Positions 8,422-19,484 are shown, numbered from the stretch's first letter. The stretch is DNA of 64,000 nucleotides from Pseudoalteromonas sp. MEBiC 03607 (GCF_004792295.1 NZ_SRRY01000001.1:1498501-1562500), one strand, 5' to 3'. Made by a program: numbers and translations. The notes: generated by a model from the letters alone, not told the origin.

Positions 8422-8871
8422 ATGATTGAACAAACACTCACTGTCGTGTCGGTTAAAGGCACGACAGCGAACTTAGAAGCAGAGCAAAAACAGGCCTGTG
8501 CCGGCTGTAATGGTCGATGTGGCTCGCAAGTATTCGCTAAACTGTTTGGAACAGCCAAAAAAACTTTCCCCTATACCTTTGATTCTGAGTTAAAAGTCGG
8601 TCAAAAAGTGACCTTGGCACTTGATGATAGTCATTTAGTTAAACATGCGATGGCTGTGTATATGTTGCCACTTTTACTCAGTTTGGGATTTGCTTTAATC
8701 GCTTTTGCCGCTTTTTCATTACCTGAGGGCTGGCAAATTTTAGCAGCCGTGATTGGTGGCTTAACGGGCTATGCAATAGCAAAATCAAGGGTTAAGAGCC
8801 TCAAGCACGATATAAAAGTAATAAAAATTCACCCAATTACTATTCCTTTCACTCAAATAGATGGTGATTAA
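8422..8871 (+). CDS. rseC: SoxR-reducing / sigma-E operon protein RseC
   Basis: Inner-membrane protein of the RseC/MucC family, linked to SoxR reduction and mild regulation of sigma-E. The 149 residues have the N-terminal cysteine cluster CAGCNGRCGSQVF, then two membrane helices (about residues 74-93 and 97-113) and a short basic cytoplasmic tail. It follows rseB by 3 bp and closes the sigma-E operon; lepA begins 69 bp later. Confidence 0.92.
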   Translation: MIEQTLTVVSVKGTTANLEAEQKQACAGCNGRCGSQVFAKLFGTAKKTFPYTFDSELKVGQKVTLALDDSHLVKHAMAVYMLPLLLSLGFALIAFAAFSLPEGWQILAAVIGGLTGYAIAKSRVKSLKHDIKVIKIHPITIPFTQIDGD

Positions 8872-8940
8872 AGCCAATTAAATGTAAAATTGTCGCTTTA
8901 TACACTTAGTCCATTTATATAGAAGTTTAGAATCCAGTTT

Positions 8941-10728
8941 ATGAAGCATATCCGTAATTTTTCGATCATCGCCCATATTGACCATGGTAAATCGACTCTC
9001 TCAGACCGTCTTATCCAAGTTTGTGGTGGTTTAACAGACCGTGAAATGCAGCAGCAGGTGTTAGACTCAATGGACATTGAGCGTGAGCGTGGTATTACCA
9101 TCAAAGCGCAAAGTGTAACACTAAATTATAAAGCTAAAGACGGCGAAACATACCAGTTAAACTTCATCGATACTCCAGGACACGTTGACTTTACATACGA
9201 AGTATCGCGTTCACTTGCAGCCTGTGAAGGTGCATTATTGGTTGTAGATGCGGGCCAAGGTGTTGAAGCACAAACATTAGCAAACTGCTACACAGCAATC
9301 GAAATGGACTTAGAAGTTATTCCAGTTCTAAATAAAATCGACTTACCGCAAGCCGACCCTCTTCGTGTAGCTGAAGAAATTGAAGATATTATCGGTATCG
9401 ATGCTCTAGATGCAGTGCAATGTAGTGCTAAAACAGGTATTGGTATTGAAGAAGTATTAGAAGTTATTGTTAAAGATATTCCGCCACCGGTAGGCGACAA
9501 AGATAAGCCACTACAAGCGCTAATCATTGACTCATGGTTTGACCCATATCAAGGCGTTGTATCATTGGTACGTATCAAACACGGTGAATTACGCTCTGGC
9601 GATAAAATTAAGATCATGTCGAATGAGCAAGTTCATATCGCAGATAAAGTGGGTATTTTCACTCCAAAACAAACCAACACGGGTATCTTAAAAACCGGTG
9701 AAGTAGGTTTTGTTATTGCGGGTATTAAAGAAATCCACGGTGCACCAGTTGGTGATACTATTACGCTTCAACGTAATTCTGCCCCTGAGCGTTTACCAGG
9801 CTTCCAACGCATTAAACCGCAGGTTTATGCTGGTATGTTCCCAATCTCATCAGATGATTATGAATCATTCCGTGATGCGCTTGATAAACTAAGCTTGAAC
9901 GATGCGTCGTTATTCTTCGAACCAGAAAACTCAACTGCACTTGGTTTTGGTTTCCGTTGTGGTTTCTTGGGTATGCTACACATGGAAATCATTCAAGAAC
10001 GTCTTGAGCGAGAGTACGACATTGATCTTATTACTACTGCGCCAACAGTAATCTACGAAGTAGAAACAAAAGACGGAACTAAACAAATAGATAACCCGTC
10101 TGACCTACCACCGGTAAACAATATTATTGAAATCCGTGAGCCAATTGTTGAAGCTAACATCTTAGTTCCGCAAGAGTTTTTGGGTAACGTAATTACACTT
10201 TGTGTTGAAAAGCGTGGTATGCAAACTAAAATGAGCTACCATGGTAAGCAAGTTGCGGTGACGTACGAATTACCGATGGCTGAAGTAGTAATGGACTTCT
10301 TTGATAAGTTAAAATCAACAAGTCGTGGTTTTGCATCACTTGATTATAACTTTAAGCATTTCCAAGCTTCAGACATGGTGCGTGTTGATGTACTAATTAA
10401 TGGTGAGCGTGTTGATGCACTTGCTATTATTGTGCACCGTGATATTGCGCAGTCACGTGGTCGCCAGTTAGCGGAAGCGCTAAAAGATCTGATCCCACGT
10501 CAGCAGTTTGATATTGCGATTCAAGCAGCGATTGGTCAGCATGTGATAGCACGTACAACAGTTAAGCAATTACGCAAAAACGTAATCGCAAAATGTTACG
10601 GTGGTGACGTGAGCCGTAAGAAAAAGCTACTACAGAAGCAAAAAGAAGGTAAAAAGCGAATGAAGCAATTAGGTAACGTTGAAGTTCCTCAAGATGCATT
10701 CTTAGCTATCCTTAAAGTTGGTAAATAA
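8941..10728 (+). CDS. lepA: Elongation factor 4 (LepA)
   Basis: Ribosome-associated GTPase that back-translocates or remodels ribosomes, affecting initiation and stress tolerance. The G motifs are intact: [10 protein letters not shown] at residue 11, RGITI, DTPGH, NKIDLP and CSAKTG. After the GTPase come domain II, then a domain III/V region without the EF-G domain IV, and the LepA-specific C-terminal domain ([23 protein letters not shown]). Length 595 is normal. lepB follows 26 bp downstream as in most gammaproteobacteria. Confidence 0.98.
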   Translation: MKHIRNFSIIAHIDHGKSTLSDRLIQVCGGLTDREMQQQVLDSMDIERERGITIKAQSVTLNYKAKDGETYQLNFIDTPGHVDFTYEVSRSLAACEGALLVVDAGQGVEAQTLANCYTAIEMDLEVIPVLNKIDLPQADPLRVAEEIEDIIGIDALDAVQCSAKTGIGIEEVLEVIVKDIPPPVGDKDKPLQALIIDSWFDPYQGVVSLVRIKHGELRSGDKIKIMSNEQVHIADKVGIFTPKQTNTGILKTGEVGFVIAGIKEIHGAPVGDTITLQRNSAPERLPGFQRIKPQVYAGMFPISSDDYESFRDALDKLSLNDASLFFEPENSTALGFGFRCGFLGMLHMEIIQERLEREYDIDLITTAPTVIYEVETKDGTKQIDNPSDLPPVNNIIEIREPIVEANILVPQEFLGNVITLCVEKRGMQTKMSYHGKQVAVTYELPMAEVVMDFFDKLKSTSRGFASLDYNFKHFQASDMVRVDVLINGERVDALAIIVHRDIAQSRGRQLAEALKDLIPRQQFDIAIQAAIGQHVIARTTVKQLRKNVIAKCYGGDVSRKKKLLQKQKEGKKRMKQLGNVEVPQDAFLAILKVGK

Positions 10729-10754
10729 TAAGAAGTAGATATAGGAATTAATGC

Positions 10755-11690
10755 ATGGCGGGTTATTTTTCAATTTTCTTAGTGTTGTTAACACTTGGCT
10801 CAGGTTTAATTTGGTTAATTGACCACTTTATGTTTGCGCCGAAGCGTCAACAGCGAATTGCCCTTGCTCAAAATGCCGCAGGTGGTGATTTAGATGAAGA
10901 AACCGCTGCATTAATTGCGCCTGAGCCAAGTATTACTGAAACGGCTAAATCAATTTTTCCGATGATTGCGGCAATCACCATCTTCCGCTCATTTATTTTT
11001 GAACCGTTTCAAATTCCATCTGGTTCGATGATGCCAACTTTACTTGTGGGTGACTTTATTCTTGTTCAAAAGTACTCATATGGCATTAAAGACCCAGTTT
11101 GGCGCAGTCAGCTAGTTGATGTAAACGAGCCTGAGCGTGGTGATATTGTTGTATTTAAATACCCACTTGATGAGCGTGTTGATTACATTAAACGAGCAAT
11201 AGGTCTACCTGGCGATAAGATTGTTTATCGCAACAAGCACCTTTATATTCAGCCAAAATGTGAAGAAGGTGCTACGCAACAGGGTGAGTTGCTGTGTAAT
11301 GAATACAATAAAATTGATATGGAAATCCTCAATAGCGATGAGTTCAAACAAGGTTCAATGAATTTGGTGCGTTTAGAAGAAGGTCTAAGCACAGTCAATC
11401 ATAATATCTTGATTAACCCGCAAGCGCCTGAAATGAAAGGCCGCTATTATCAGCAGCCGGGTACTCGCTCAGATGAGTGGGTGGTTCCTGCCGATCATTA
11501 TTTTATGATGGGTGATAACCGTGATAATAGCCAAGACAGTCGCTTTTGGGGCTTTGTACCAAAAGAAAACTTGGTTGGTAAAGCCGTCTTTATATGGATG
11601 AGTTTTGAATTTGAAAATGGCCCAGATGACTTTTTACCAAGCTGGGTTCCAACTGGTGTTCGTTTTGAACGCCTAGGTAATATTCAGTAA
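10755..11690 (+). CDS. lepB: Signal peptidase I (LepB)
   Basis: Inner-membrane serine protease that removes signal peptides from exported proteins. Two N-terminal helices (residues 3-22 and about 70-86) precede the catalytic domain: the nucleophile in [15 protein letters not shown], the general-base lysine in [13 protein letters not shown], and the conserved [17 protein letters not shown]. The 311-residue length is close to the enteric enzyme. It lies between lepA and rnc, with 2 bp to rnc. Confidence 0.97.
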   Translation: MAGYFSIFLVLLTLGSGLIWLIDHFMFAPKRQQRIALAQNAAGGDLDEETAALIAPEPSITETAKSIFPMIAAITIFRSFIFEPFQIPSGSMMPTLLVGDFILVQKYSYGIKDPVWRSQLVDVNEPERGDIVVFKYPLDERVDYIKRAIGLPGDKIVYRNKHLYIQPKCEEGATQQGELLCNEYNKIDMEILNSDEFKQGSMNLVRLEEGLSTVNHNILINPQAPEMKGRYYQQPGTRSDEWVVPADHYFMMGDNRDNSQDSRFWGFVPKENLVGKAVFIWMSFEFENGPDDFLPSWVPTGVRFERLGNIQ

Positions 11691-11692
11691 CG

Positions 11693-12370
11693 ATGAAAAA
11701 AAACGTAACAGAGTTATACAATAAAATAGGTTATACATTTACTGATCAAGCGTTGCTTGAGCAGGCAATGACGCATCGCAGTCATAAAGGTCAACATAAT
11801 GAACGCTTAGAGTTTTTGGGCGATTCAATTTTGAGTTTTGTGATTGCTAATGCGCTTTATAATAAATTTCCAAAAGCACGTGAAGGTGATTTAAGCCGTA
11901 TGCGCTCTACCTTAGTGCGTGGACAAACCTTGGCTGAATTTGGCCTAGAATTTGGCTTGGGCGATTACTTACGCTTAGGCCCAGGTGAATTGAAAAGTGG
12001 CGGTTTTCGCCGCGAATCAACCCTTGCCGATGCTGTTGAAGCGATTATTGGCGCGGTGTTCTTAGACTCAAACATTGAACAATGTGGAGAGCTTATTTTA
12101 AGCTGGTATGAGTCTCGCCTTGATGCAATTTCGCCAGGTTTGAACCAAAAAGACCCGAAAACATTACTTCAAGAATACTTACAAGCGCGCAAACTATCGT
12201 TACCAGGCTACACTGTTATTGATACAAAGGGCCAAGCGCACAATCAAACATTCACGGTTGAATGTATTGTTGAAGGGATGGATAGCATTATCTCAGTGGG
12301 TAGCTCGCGTCGTAAAGCAGAGCAAAAAGCCGCTGAAAAAGCCTTAAAGATACTTAAAAATGAATCTTGA
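11693..12370 (+). CDS. rnc: Ribonuclease III
   Basis: Double-strand-specific endoribonuclease that processes rRNA precursors and regulates mRNAs. The signature [16 protein letters not shown] is at about residue 38, and the second acidic patch ([14 protein letters not shown]) near 116; the C-terminal dsRNA-binding domain runs from [12 protein letters not shown] to [15 protein letters not shown]. 225 residues, as usual. It overlaps the start of era by 11 bp, suggesting translational coupling. Confidence 0.98.
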   Translation: MKKNVTELYNKIGYTFTDQALLEQAMTHRSHKGQHNERLEFLGDSILSFVIANALYNKFPKAREGDLSRMRSTLVRGQTLAEFGLEFGLGDYLRLGPGELKSGGFRRESTLADAVEAIIGAVFLDSNIEQCGELILSWYESRLDAISPGLNQKDPKTLLQEYLQARKLSLPGYTVIDTKGQAHNQTFTVECIVEGMDSIISVGSSRRKAEQKAAEKALKILKNES

Positions 12371-13292
12371 TGATTTAATCTCTAAATCACCTGCAGAGTT
12401 AGATACACACTGCGGGATGATTGCCATTGTAGGCCGTCCAAATGTGGGCAAATCAACCTTACTTAACTACATTGTTGAGCAAAAGGTGTCGATTACTTCG
12501 CGTAAACCGCAAACTACACGTCACCGTATTATGGGTATTCATACCGAAGGTAAATACCAAGCTGTGTACGTCGATACTCCGGGTTTACACGTAGAAGAAA
12601 AGCGTGCCATTAACCGTTTAATGAACAGAGCAGCATCAAGTTCAATTGGTGATGTAGAACTGATCATTTTTGTGGTTGAAGGAACACACTGGAACGAAGA
12701 CGATGAGATGGTACTTAACAAAGTGCGCCAAAGTGGTCGTCCGGTGTTATTGGTAATGAATAAAATCGACCAAGTAAAAGATCGCGATCTTGTGCTGCCA
12801 CACATGCAGTTCTTGGGCGAAAAGTTTGATTTTGTTGGTATTATTCCTGTTTCTGCTAAGCAGGGTAAAAATATTGAACTAATCAAAGCTGAAGTAACTA
12901 AGCGTCTTCCTCTTTGCGAGTTTTATTTCCCTGAGGACTACGTGACAGATCGCTCTATGCGATTCATGTCGGCAGAAGTTATCCGTGAAAAGCTGATGCG
13001 TTTTATGGGTGATGAGTTACCTTATTCTGTCACGGTAGAAATAGAACAGTTTAAATGGCTCGATAATGGTGTTTGGCAAATCAATGGCCTTATCTTGGTT
13101 GAGCGCGAAACACAAAAACGTATGGTGATCGGTAACAAGGGCGAAAAGCTAAAAGTTATCGGTCGTGAAGCGCGTAAAGACCTTGAAGAAATGCTTGATA
13201 ACAAAGTGTTTTTAGAACTTTGGGTAAAAGTCAAATCTGGTTGGGCTGACGATGAACGTGCGCTACGTAGCCTTGGCTATGGTGAAGACTAA
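12360..13292 (+). CDS. era: GTPase Era
   Basis: Essential GTPase that binds 16S rRNA during 30S assembly. G1 [12 protein letters not shown], the switch region [15 protein letters not shown]3 DTPG, G4 NKID and G5 SAKQG are all present, and the C-terminal KH domain has the loop [18 protein letters not shown]. The 310-residue form has about 10 more N-terminal residues than enteric Era ([19 protein letters not shown]); no better internal start is apparent, and the overlap with rnc is typical. Confidence 0.97.
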   Translation: MNLDDLISKSPAELDTHCGMIAIVGRPNVGKSTLLNYIVEQKVSITSRKPQTTRHRIMGIHTEGKYQAVYVDTPGLHVEEKRAINRLMNRAASSSIGDVELIIFVVEGTHWNEDDEMVLNKVRQSGRPVLLVMNKIDQVKDRDLVLPHMQFLGEKFDFVGIIPVSAKQGKNIELIKAEVTKRLPLCEFYFPEDYVTDRSMRFMSAEVIREKLMRFMGDELPYSVTVEIEQFKWLDNGVWQINGLILVERETQKRMVIGNKGEKLKVIGREARKDLEEMLDNKVFLELWVKVKSGWADDERALRSLGYGED

Positions 13293-13308
13293 GTAAAGCT
13301 TACACGCC

Positions 13309-13995
13309 ATGGATAGCGAATTCTACACAGCATACTTGCTGCATCGACGTCCTTTTAGTGACTCGCAAGTTATGCTTGATATGCTGGTAGAAGGCGTTGG
13401 TCAACTGAGAATGTTGGCTCGTATTAGTGGTCGCCAGGCCACTAAACATAAAGCTCAACTGCAACCTTTCCAATCTCTGCTTGTACAATACAGCGGTAAG
13501 TCTGATTTAAAATACATCACTCGTTTTGAGCCCCATGGCGGGCAAAGTATGTTAACTGGCACCCAGTTATATTGTGGTTTTTATTTGAACGAATTAACCA
13601 ATCGTATCGTACCAATCAACGAGCCGATGGAAAGTGTTTATCATCTCTATAAACAGCATTTACACGAGTTATCGACCACTAAAAGCCTGCAAGCGGTGCT
13701 GCGCTCATATGAGTTTCAACTGCTAGAGATGCTAGGTTACGGTGTTGATTTTAGCGTTGATGCGCAAGGGGATGAAATAAACGATGCAGCAAATTATCAG
13801 TACTTTGCTGAATACGGTTTTTTGTTGCATGACGACCCCCATAGTGGCTTTTCAGGAAAGCAATTAAATGCCATAGCGGCTCATGACTTTAGCGCCCCTG
13901 ATGTGTTATATATGGCTAAGCAATTAAGTCGATACCTACTCAAGCCTTTACTTGGTAAAAAGCCATTAAAAAGCCGTGAGTTATTTATTAAATAG
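13309..13995 (+). CDS. recO: DNA repair protein RecO
   Basis: RecO works with RecF and RecR to load RecA on SSB-coated single strands. The 228 residues start with an OB-fold (YTAYLLHRRPFSDSQVMLDML, GVGQLRMLARISGRQ) and continue with the helical domain (YCGFYLNELTNRIVP, FQLLEMLGYGVDF, LYMAKQLSRYLLKPLLGKKPLKSRELF). The zinc-binding cysteines of some RecO proteins are absent, as is common in gammaproteobacteria. It lies between era and pdxJ as in enterics. Confidence 0.95.
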   Translation: MDSEFYTAYLLHRRPFSDSQVMLDMLVEGVGQLRMLARISGRQATKHKAQLQPFQSLLVQYSGKSDLKYITRFEPHGGQSMLTGTQLYCGFYLNELTNRIVPINEPMESVYHLYKQHLHELSTTKSLQAVLRSYEFQLLEMLGYGVDFSVDAQGDEINDAANYQYFAEYGFLLHDDPHSGFSGKQLNAIAAHDFSAPDVLYMAKQLSRYLLKPLLGKKPLKSRELFIK

Positions 13996-14038
13996 GCTGA
14001 TACTCAGCCTTGAATCGTTGTTTTAAACAGGTAAAAAA

Positions 14039-14770
14039 ATGAAAGATATTCTTCTTGGTGTAAACGTTGATCACATTGCCACTTTACGCCAAGCGCGTGG
14101 CACGAGTTACCCAGATCCTGCGCATGCCGCTGCTGTTGCAGAGCATGCTGGTGCAGATGGTATCACCATTCATTTGCGTGAAGACCGTCGTCATATTCAA
14201 GATCGTGACGTATATGTGATGGCAAAAACGATTCAAACACGTATGAATCTTGAGATTGCAGTCACTGATGAAATGATCGACATCGCCCTTGAAGTGAAAC
14301 CTGCTTATGTGTGTTTAGTGCCTGAAAAACGTGAAGAACTCACCACAGAAGGTGGCCTTGATGTTGTAGGTAACTTTGAAAAAGTAAAAGCTGCAACAGA
14401 AAAGCTGACAGCAGCAGGAATTAAGGTTTCGTTATTTATTGATGCCGACAACGCGCAGCTTGACGCTGCAAAAGCGTGTAATGCTCCTTACGTTGAAATT
14501 CACACAGGTGCTTATGCCGATGCTGAGAATGACGAAGAGCTTCACACGGAGCTTGAACGTATTCGTAGCGGCGTACAATATGCTGATAGCCTAGGTTTAA
14601 TCGTTAATGCCGGCCATGGTCTTCATTATCACAATGTAAAACCAATTGCGGCAATGCCAGAAATTTATGAGTTAAACATTGGTCATGCAATAATTGCCCG
14701 TGCAGCGATTGATGGTTTAGAAAAAGCCGTTAGCGATATGAAACGCCTAATGATTGAAGCAAGGCTTTAA
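14039..14770 (+). CDS. pdxJ: Pyridoxine 5'-phosphate synthase
   Basis: Joins 3-amino-2-oxopropyl phosphate with deoxyxylulose 5-phosphate in vitamin B6 synthesis. The N-terminal [20 protein letters not shown], the catalytic region [17 protein letters not shown], the glutamate in [15 protein letters not shown], and the C-terminal GHGLHYHN are characteristic. 243 residues, normal length. In enterics acpS follows directly; here there is no acpS, and the operon ends with an inverted-repeat element and a terminator. Confidence 0.98.
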   Translation: MKDILLGVNVDHIATLRQARGTSYPDPAHAAAVAEHAGADGITIHLREDRRHIQDRDVYVMAKTIQTRMNLEIAVTDEMIDIALEVKPAYVCLVPEKREELTTEGGLDVVGNFEKVKAATEKLTAAGIKVSLFIDADNAQLDAAKACNAPYVEIHTGAYADAENDEELHTELERIRSGVQYADSLGLIVNAGHGLHYHNVKPIAAMPEIYELNIGHAIIARAAIDGLEKAVSDMKRLMIEARL

Positions 14771-14875
14771 TACTAATCCGCAATAATATTAATCATTTTG
14801 AGGGATTAAACCTGTCGCTATCTACGAGGTTTTATTGCCTCAAAATAGGCTACTCAATTAAGCGAATTGGTATAA
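14771..14875. repeat. MITE-like palindromic element after pdxJ
   Basis: The ends (TACTAATCCGC and GCGAATTGGTATAA) are imperfect inverted copies. Nested inside are ATTTTGAGG/CCTCAAAAT and AAACCT/AGGTTT pairs, so the whole could fold into one long hairpin. The ends resemble those of the element upstream of rpoE (ACCAAT core). Confidence 0.5.
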
Positions 14876-14924
14876 GCTTTGAACTGCCGCCCTTTTATAG
14901 GCGCTGGCAAGTTTGAATACTGAG

Positions 14925-14957
14925 CGCGGTGGATGTGATATCCACCGCGTTTTTATT
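14925..14957 (+). terminator. Terminator of the pdxJ operon
   Basis: CGCGGTGGAT and ATCCACCGCG form a perfect 10-bp stem followed by TTTTTATTT. The T tract runs into the end of the hypothetical gene on the other strand. Confidence 0.85.
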
Positions 14958-15279
14958 TACTCAGATAAACAATAAATTGTGCAAGTAATGAAGAAAGCCA
15001 AGGCGAAAGACAGAGTAGGGCCACTAAATATTGATGTTTTTTCTTAAAGCTTTTTAAAACATCATCATCTACGGCCGACAATTCACCTTTTTTAATTGAA
15101 TGAAAAACCATCGAGTTAGGTTTTGCCTTCATTAATTGGGCTTTACTCTCGTATTCTTGCCATTGTTCTGCGTAATTGTTCTTTACGTAATCGTTTGCCA
15201 TCCCACTAAGCCTTTTATGACAAACTATGCACCATACGAACGATAGCGATACAAAAACAAAAAATGAAATAAAAAACAT
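14953..15279 (-). CDS. Hypothetical two-helix membrane protein
   Basis: No family recognised. The 108 residues have one membrane helix at each end (about 2-20 and 86-106) and a charged central part (YVKNNYAEQWQEYESKAQLMKAKPNSMV). A Shine-Dalgarno AAGGA lies about 6 nt before the ATG, which supports a real gene. It lies 28 bp after barA on the same strand and could be read from the same transcript. Confidence 0.6.
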   Translation of the reverse strand: MFFISFFVFVSLSFVWCIVCHKRLSGMANDYVKNNYAEQWQEYESKAQLMKAKPNSMVFHSIKKGELSAVDDDVLKSFKKKHQYLVALLCLSPWLSSLLAQFIVYLSK

Positions 15280-15307
15280 TTATCTTCCTTGAGATTCTTT
15301 CTAACTT

Positions 15308-18070
15308 TTATTGCTCTTCCATACCTGCATCGCTTAACAAATTATTAAGCTCATCAATTAACTCAAACAGTTCAGGCTCAATGTAATTTAAATCGCAATC
15401 GCCTTTTAATGCTGTTTCGAGAGTTTCGGCAAGTGATTTTAGTTTTGGTACGCCGGTATAACAACATGCGCCATGGAACTTGTGTACTATGCTAAGTACA
15501 TGTTCGCAATCTTCTTTTTCTATAGCTTCATTGAGCAGGCGCAAGGTCTCCGGCACGCTCAGTAATAGCATGTTAAGCATTTCAAGTGCTAGTTCTTCTT
15601 TACCGCCTGCGCGTTGTAGTGCTAATTGCCAATCAAGACGAGCGCTTTCAAATGGTGGCTCCGAATGAACGGCAGCTGCTTTACTTCGCTCACGATTAAT
15701 AGGTGATTGCGGGCTATGATCGCTGATGATTTGTTTTAGCATATCTTCATCGATAGGCTTGGTTAAGTAACCTTTAAAGCCATCTTTAAGCAGTTGCTCT
15801 TTTTCACCCGCCAAAGCGTGCGCTGTAACTGCAATGATAGGTGTATCTTCATTGAGTGATGATTCGCGAATAAGCTTACAAGCGGTAATACCATCCATGA
15901 TTGGCATTTGAATATCCATAAATATTAAATCGTATTTATGGCTTTTGCTTAAGCTATAGGCTTGAGAACCATTATGGGCGGTATCAATTAACTCAATTTG
16001 TTCTTCCAGAAGGGTACAAATAAGCTTTAAGTTAGCGTCATTGTCATCAACGACCAACACTTTAAGTGGTAAAAGCTTTTCGTCACCCTGTTCAATATTA
16101 TGTACTGGGTGATCAAGGCGATAAGGTGCAGCCAATATTTCACACAGTTTACGGTGGTTAAGCGGCTTGCTAAGGCATGCATCAGCACCACTACCAATAA
16201 ATGCCTCACGCATATTATGTGACACAGTATTGAGCATAATATATAAATAATCAGTCGCAGGGCGAACTGCTTTCACGTAGCTTTTCAGCTGCTGCATATC
16301 ATCTATTGTGGCAGTATGGCCAATAATACAGATGTCATAGCTGAAATCTTTATTGATCTCGTTTAAGAAACTTTCTTCATCTGTGCACGCAGTCACTCGC
16401 ATTTGCCATTCATTCAATAACGACAATGTTGCTTGATGAGAGTGCTCATGTGGCTCTAAATAAAGCACGCGTTTATTTATTAAGGATTGAGTAGGTAAGT
16501 CGCTGGTAATTATATTACTTGGCGTTCTAAATACCGCATTGAATGTAAAGCAGGTGCCATTGCCAGGAGCTGAGTTAAGCGTTATGCGACCGTTCATCGC
16601 TTCAACAATATGTTTAGTGATGATTAAACCAAGCCCAGTACCACCAAATTTTCGGGTAATACTTGAGTCTGCTTGGCCAAATGGTGTGAATAACGCATCT
16701 TGTTTATCCATAGGAATACCTACACCTGTATCAGTCACTGAGACCAAAATTGAGGCGCGCTCTTCATCGAGCAAGCGGTAGCCAACATCCACTTTAATCG
16801 ACCCTTTTTCAGTGAATTTAATCGCGTTACTCAACAGGTTAATTAAGATTTGTTTAAAGCGAGTCGGGTCACCGGTCAGGTTATCAGGCACTTGTGGATG
16901 AATAAAAATTGATAGCTCAAGTTGCTTTTCATGAGCGCTCGGTGCCAATAAAGTTAAAACTTCATTGATATTGTCACGCAGCTGGAATTGCATTGATTCT
17001 AGCTCCATGGCACCGGCTTCTAATTTAGAAAAGTCCAAAATATCACTAATAATGGTCAATAAACTGTTAGCCGACAGCTCAATGGTATCAAGATAATCTT
17101 TTTGATGCTTATTTAGCGGGGTTTTATAAAGCTGGCGTGTAAAACCAATTACACCATTTAAAGGCGTACGTAATTCATGACTCATCTTGGCTAAGAAGTC
17201 TGATTTTACTCGGTTAGCATCTTGCGCGTCTTTTTTGGCGATACTTAACTGGATATTTTGGGTTTCGTACTGTTCGAGTGTTTCGCGGTAATCAGAGGTT
17301 GCTTGGTCAATGTGTTTTTGCATTTCGTCACGTTGCATGACCATGGTTTGCGAAATCGTATTAAGGCCTTCTCTGAGTAACTCAAACTCTCCAAACATTT
17401 TTTTATCAAGACCGGTATCTACTTTACCTTCTATTAATCTGTCGGTAGCAAGTACTAACTTATTAAGTGGTTGAACAAACATACGGGTAAGTCTAAATGC
17501 CAAAATAGTCGCCAGCACTAACGCTAAAATAATGACAATGCCACTTATGAGCAGTGCGCGTTGCTGACCAATGATAGCCTGTTGTTTGTTGAGCATGATA
17601 ACCACAGTCCCCAATGAAGCTTGATAACTATGGTGGTTCCAAATCGAATCTTGGCGACTATGATTAACAATGGCAGTTTTAAACGTTAAGTAGTGCTCTG
17701 AATTTTTGACAATAATACCGTCTAGTGACGCTGAGTTATCGGTTATAAACTCTTTGAACTCACTTTGATATTTACTAAAAATGACAAGCTCATTGTTCTC
17801 ATCAAAAATAGCAATTGATTGAATAGCAGGGGAGTGCTTGTTATGGGTATGACTAACTAGGCGTGTTAATAGCGGTTTATCACGTTTGAGCAAGGGTTGT
17901 TCAACCGCTATAGCCAGCGGCTCAATTATTGTCACACCTTGTTGATATAAAATTTCATCGAGCTCAATGTAACGATTTATTGTAAAATAACCGCCCAGCA
18001 ACAAGCCTATGATCACAGTCGGTATTAAAGTGAGAGTTAAGACTGAGTCACGTAAGCCAAATTTAGTCAT
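15308..18070 (-). CDS. barA: Hybrid sensor histidine kinase BarA
   Basis: Tripartite sensor kinase that phosphorylates the regulator UvrY/GacA to switch on Csr small RNAs. Order: two membrane helices flanking a periplasmic sensor (about 10-30 and 170-195), HAMP, HisKA with AKMSHELRTPLNGVIG near 300, HATPase (GLGLIITKHIVEAMNG), a degenerate receiver (RVLYLEPHEHSHQ), a full receiver with FMDIQMPIMDG, and an HPt domain with SIVHKFHGACCYTG. I prefer the ATG at 18070 (MTKFGLRDSV) because it lines up with enteric BarA; an in-frame ATG at 18088 adds six residues. Divergent from rlmD, as in enterics. Confidence 0.95.
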   Translation of the reverse strand: MTKFGLRDSVLTLTLIPTVIIGLLLGGYFTINRYIELDEILYQQGVTIIEPLAIAVEQPLLKRDKPLLTRLVSHTHNKHSPAIQSIAIFDENNELVIFSKYQSEFKEFITDNSASLDGIIVKNSEHYLTFKTAIVNHSRQDSIWNHHSYQASLGTVVIMLNKQQAIIGQQRALLISGIVIILALVLATILAFRLTRMFVQPLNKLVLATDRLIEGKVDTGLDKKMFGEFELLREGLNTISQTMVMQRDEMQKHIDQATSDYRETLEQYETQNIQLSIAKKDAQDANRVKSDFLAKMSHELRTPLNGVIGFTRQLYKTPLNKHQKDYLDTIELSANSLLTIISDILDFSKLEAGAMELESMQFQLRDNINEVLTLLAPSAHEKQLELSIFIHPQVPDNLTGDPTRFKQILINLLSNAIKFTEKGSIKVDVGYRLLDEERASILVSVTDTGVGIPMDKQDALFTPFGQADSSITRKFGGTGLGLIITKHIVEAMNGRITLNSAPGNGTCFTFNAVFRTPSNIITSDLPTQSLINKRVLYLEPHEHSHQATLSLLNEWQMRVTACTDEESFLNEINKDFSYDICIIGHTATIDDMQQLKSYVKAVRPATDYLYIMLNTVSHNMREAFIGSGADACLSKPLNHRKLCEILAAPYRLDHPVHNIEQGDEKLLPLKVLVVDDNDANLKLICTLLEEQIELIDTAHNGSQAYSLSKSHKYDLIFMDIQMPIMDGITACKLIRESSLNEDTPIIAVTAHALAGEKEQLLKDGFKGYLTKPIDEDMLKQIISDHSPQSPINRERSKAAAVHSEPPFESARLDWQLALQRAGGKEELALEMLNMLLLSVPETLRLLNEAIEKEDCEHVLSIVHKFHGACCYTGVPKLKSLAETLETALKGDCDLNYIEPELFELIDELNNLLSDAGMEEQ

Positions 18071-18150
18071 AAAGAATGTTGTTATCATTATTATCGTTGT
18101 TTAAGAGTATATACTTACTTCCGCTTTATCAATAATTAAGGTGTTGCCCA

Positions 18151-19476
18151 ATGGCACAGATTTTCAAAGCCAAAAAGAAATCCGTTTCACAAAAAATGCT
18201 AACCCTGTCTGTCACCGCTATGGATCATCAAGGTCGAGGCGTAGCTAAACAAGGGAGTAAAGTTTGTTTTGTTAATGGTGCTTTGCCGGGCGAAGAAGTA
18301 AAAGCACTGTTGATAGAAGATAAGGCACGTTTTGCCAGTGCTGATTGTAAAAAAGTGCTATCAGCCTCAGAGCATAGGGTTACTCCTTTTTGCCAACATT
18401 ATCAGGTATGCGGTGGTTGTCAGTTACAACACCTTAATGCAGAGCAACAATTGGTTGAGAAGCAAGCTGCGGTTAGCCAGCTGTTTAACAAGTTTGCCAA
18501 AGCTGATGACTTAAATTGGCAAGCACCTCTGCTTAGTGAAGAGCACCATTATCGTCGCTCTGCGCGTATTGCTGTAATGCATGACAAAGCCGCCAAAAAA
18601 ATGCGAGTAGGGTATCGAGCTCAGGGTTCTAAGCAATTGGTGAGTATTGAAAACTGTGATGTGCTAAGCGGCACTTTTAAAGACGTTTTTTCAGTTTTTG
18701 ATGTTCTTATCAACAGCCATTCAGGTCTGAGCAGTATTAGTCACTTACAATTATGTGAAGCTGATAATGCGTCCTTTGTGGTTATTAGGCATACCAAAGC
18801 TATTAATGCAGAGTTAAAAGCCATTGTTGTAGCGGCGTGTGATGAATATAGCTGGCGTGTTGTGTGGCAATCACAAAGTGGTGAAATTGATCACAGTGAC
18901 CATCCAATGCCGTACTACCAGATACCAGCTTATGATTTACGTTTTGAGTTTGGCCTTGAGAACTTTATTCAAGTTAACCCGCAAGTGAACCAAGCTATGC
19001 TGCATCAAGCAAAACAGTGGCTTGATTTACAAGGTCATGAGCAGGTATTGGATTTGTTTTGTGGTATTGGTAACTTTTCATTATTAATGGCAAAGTATGC
19101 TAAATATGTTATTGGTGTTGAAGGTGTTGATTCTGCGGTTGCATTAGCCAAACAAAATGCGCAAACTAACTCTTTGTCGAATACCGATTTTTACTGTTTT
19201 GATTTAACACAGCCAATGAAATCAGCAGCTTGGTTTAGTGATGATTTTGATGTGTTAGTCCTTGACCCGTCACGCACTGGGGCGATGGCCATTTTAGAGC
19301 AGTTACCACTAACCCAGTTTAAAACGATTTTATACGTCTCTTGTGATCCTGTTACTTTAGCCCGTGACAGTGCGATTATTTTACAAGCAGGCTTTAGCAT
19401 TAAGAAAATAGGGCTAATGAATATGTTCCCGCATACCGGGCATATTGAAACGATGGCGTTATTTCACAGGAGGTAA
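18151..19476 (+). CDS. rlmD: 23S rRNA (uracil-1939-C5) methyltransferase RlmD
   Basis: SAM-dependent enzyme making m5U1939 in 23S rRNA. An N-terminal TRAM domain (LTLSVTAMDHQGRGVAKQG) precedes the four-cysteine Fe-S site (CQHYQVCGGCQLQHL plus a later Cys). The Rossmann domain has VLDLFCGIGNFSLLMA, and the catalytic cysteine is in YVSCDPVTLARD after LDPSRTGA. 441 residues, as in the family. relA starts 9 bp downstream. Confidence 0.96.
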   Translation: MAQIFKAKKKSVSQKMLTLSVTAMDHQGRGVAKQGSKVCFVNGALPGEEVKALLIEDKARFASADCKKVLSASEHRVTPFCQHYQVCGGCQLQHLNAEQQLVEKQAAVSQLFNKFAKADDLNWQAPLLSEEHHYRRSARIAVMHDKAAKKMRVGYRAQGSKQLVSIENCDVLSGTFKDVFSVFDVLINSHSGLSSISHLQLCEADNASFVVIRHTKAINAELKAIVVAACDEYSWRVVWQSQSGEIDHSDHPMPYYQIPAYDLRFEFGLENFIQVNPQVNQAMLHQAKQWLDLQGHEQVLDLFCGIGNFSLLMAKYAKYVIGVEGVDSAVALAKQNAQTNSLSNTDFYCFDLTQPMKSAAWFSDDFDVLVLDPSRTGAMAILEQLPLTQFKTILYVSCDPVTLARDSAIILQAGFSIKKIGLMNMFPHTGHIETMALFHRR

Positions 19477-19484
19477 AGCGCACT

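Noticed and set aside
12539-12886. 115-codon - strand frame within era
   Set aside because: Antisense shadow of era; Ser/Thr/Ile-rich composition follows from the era codons.
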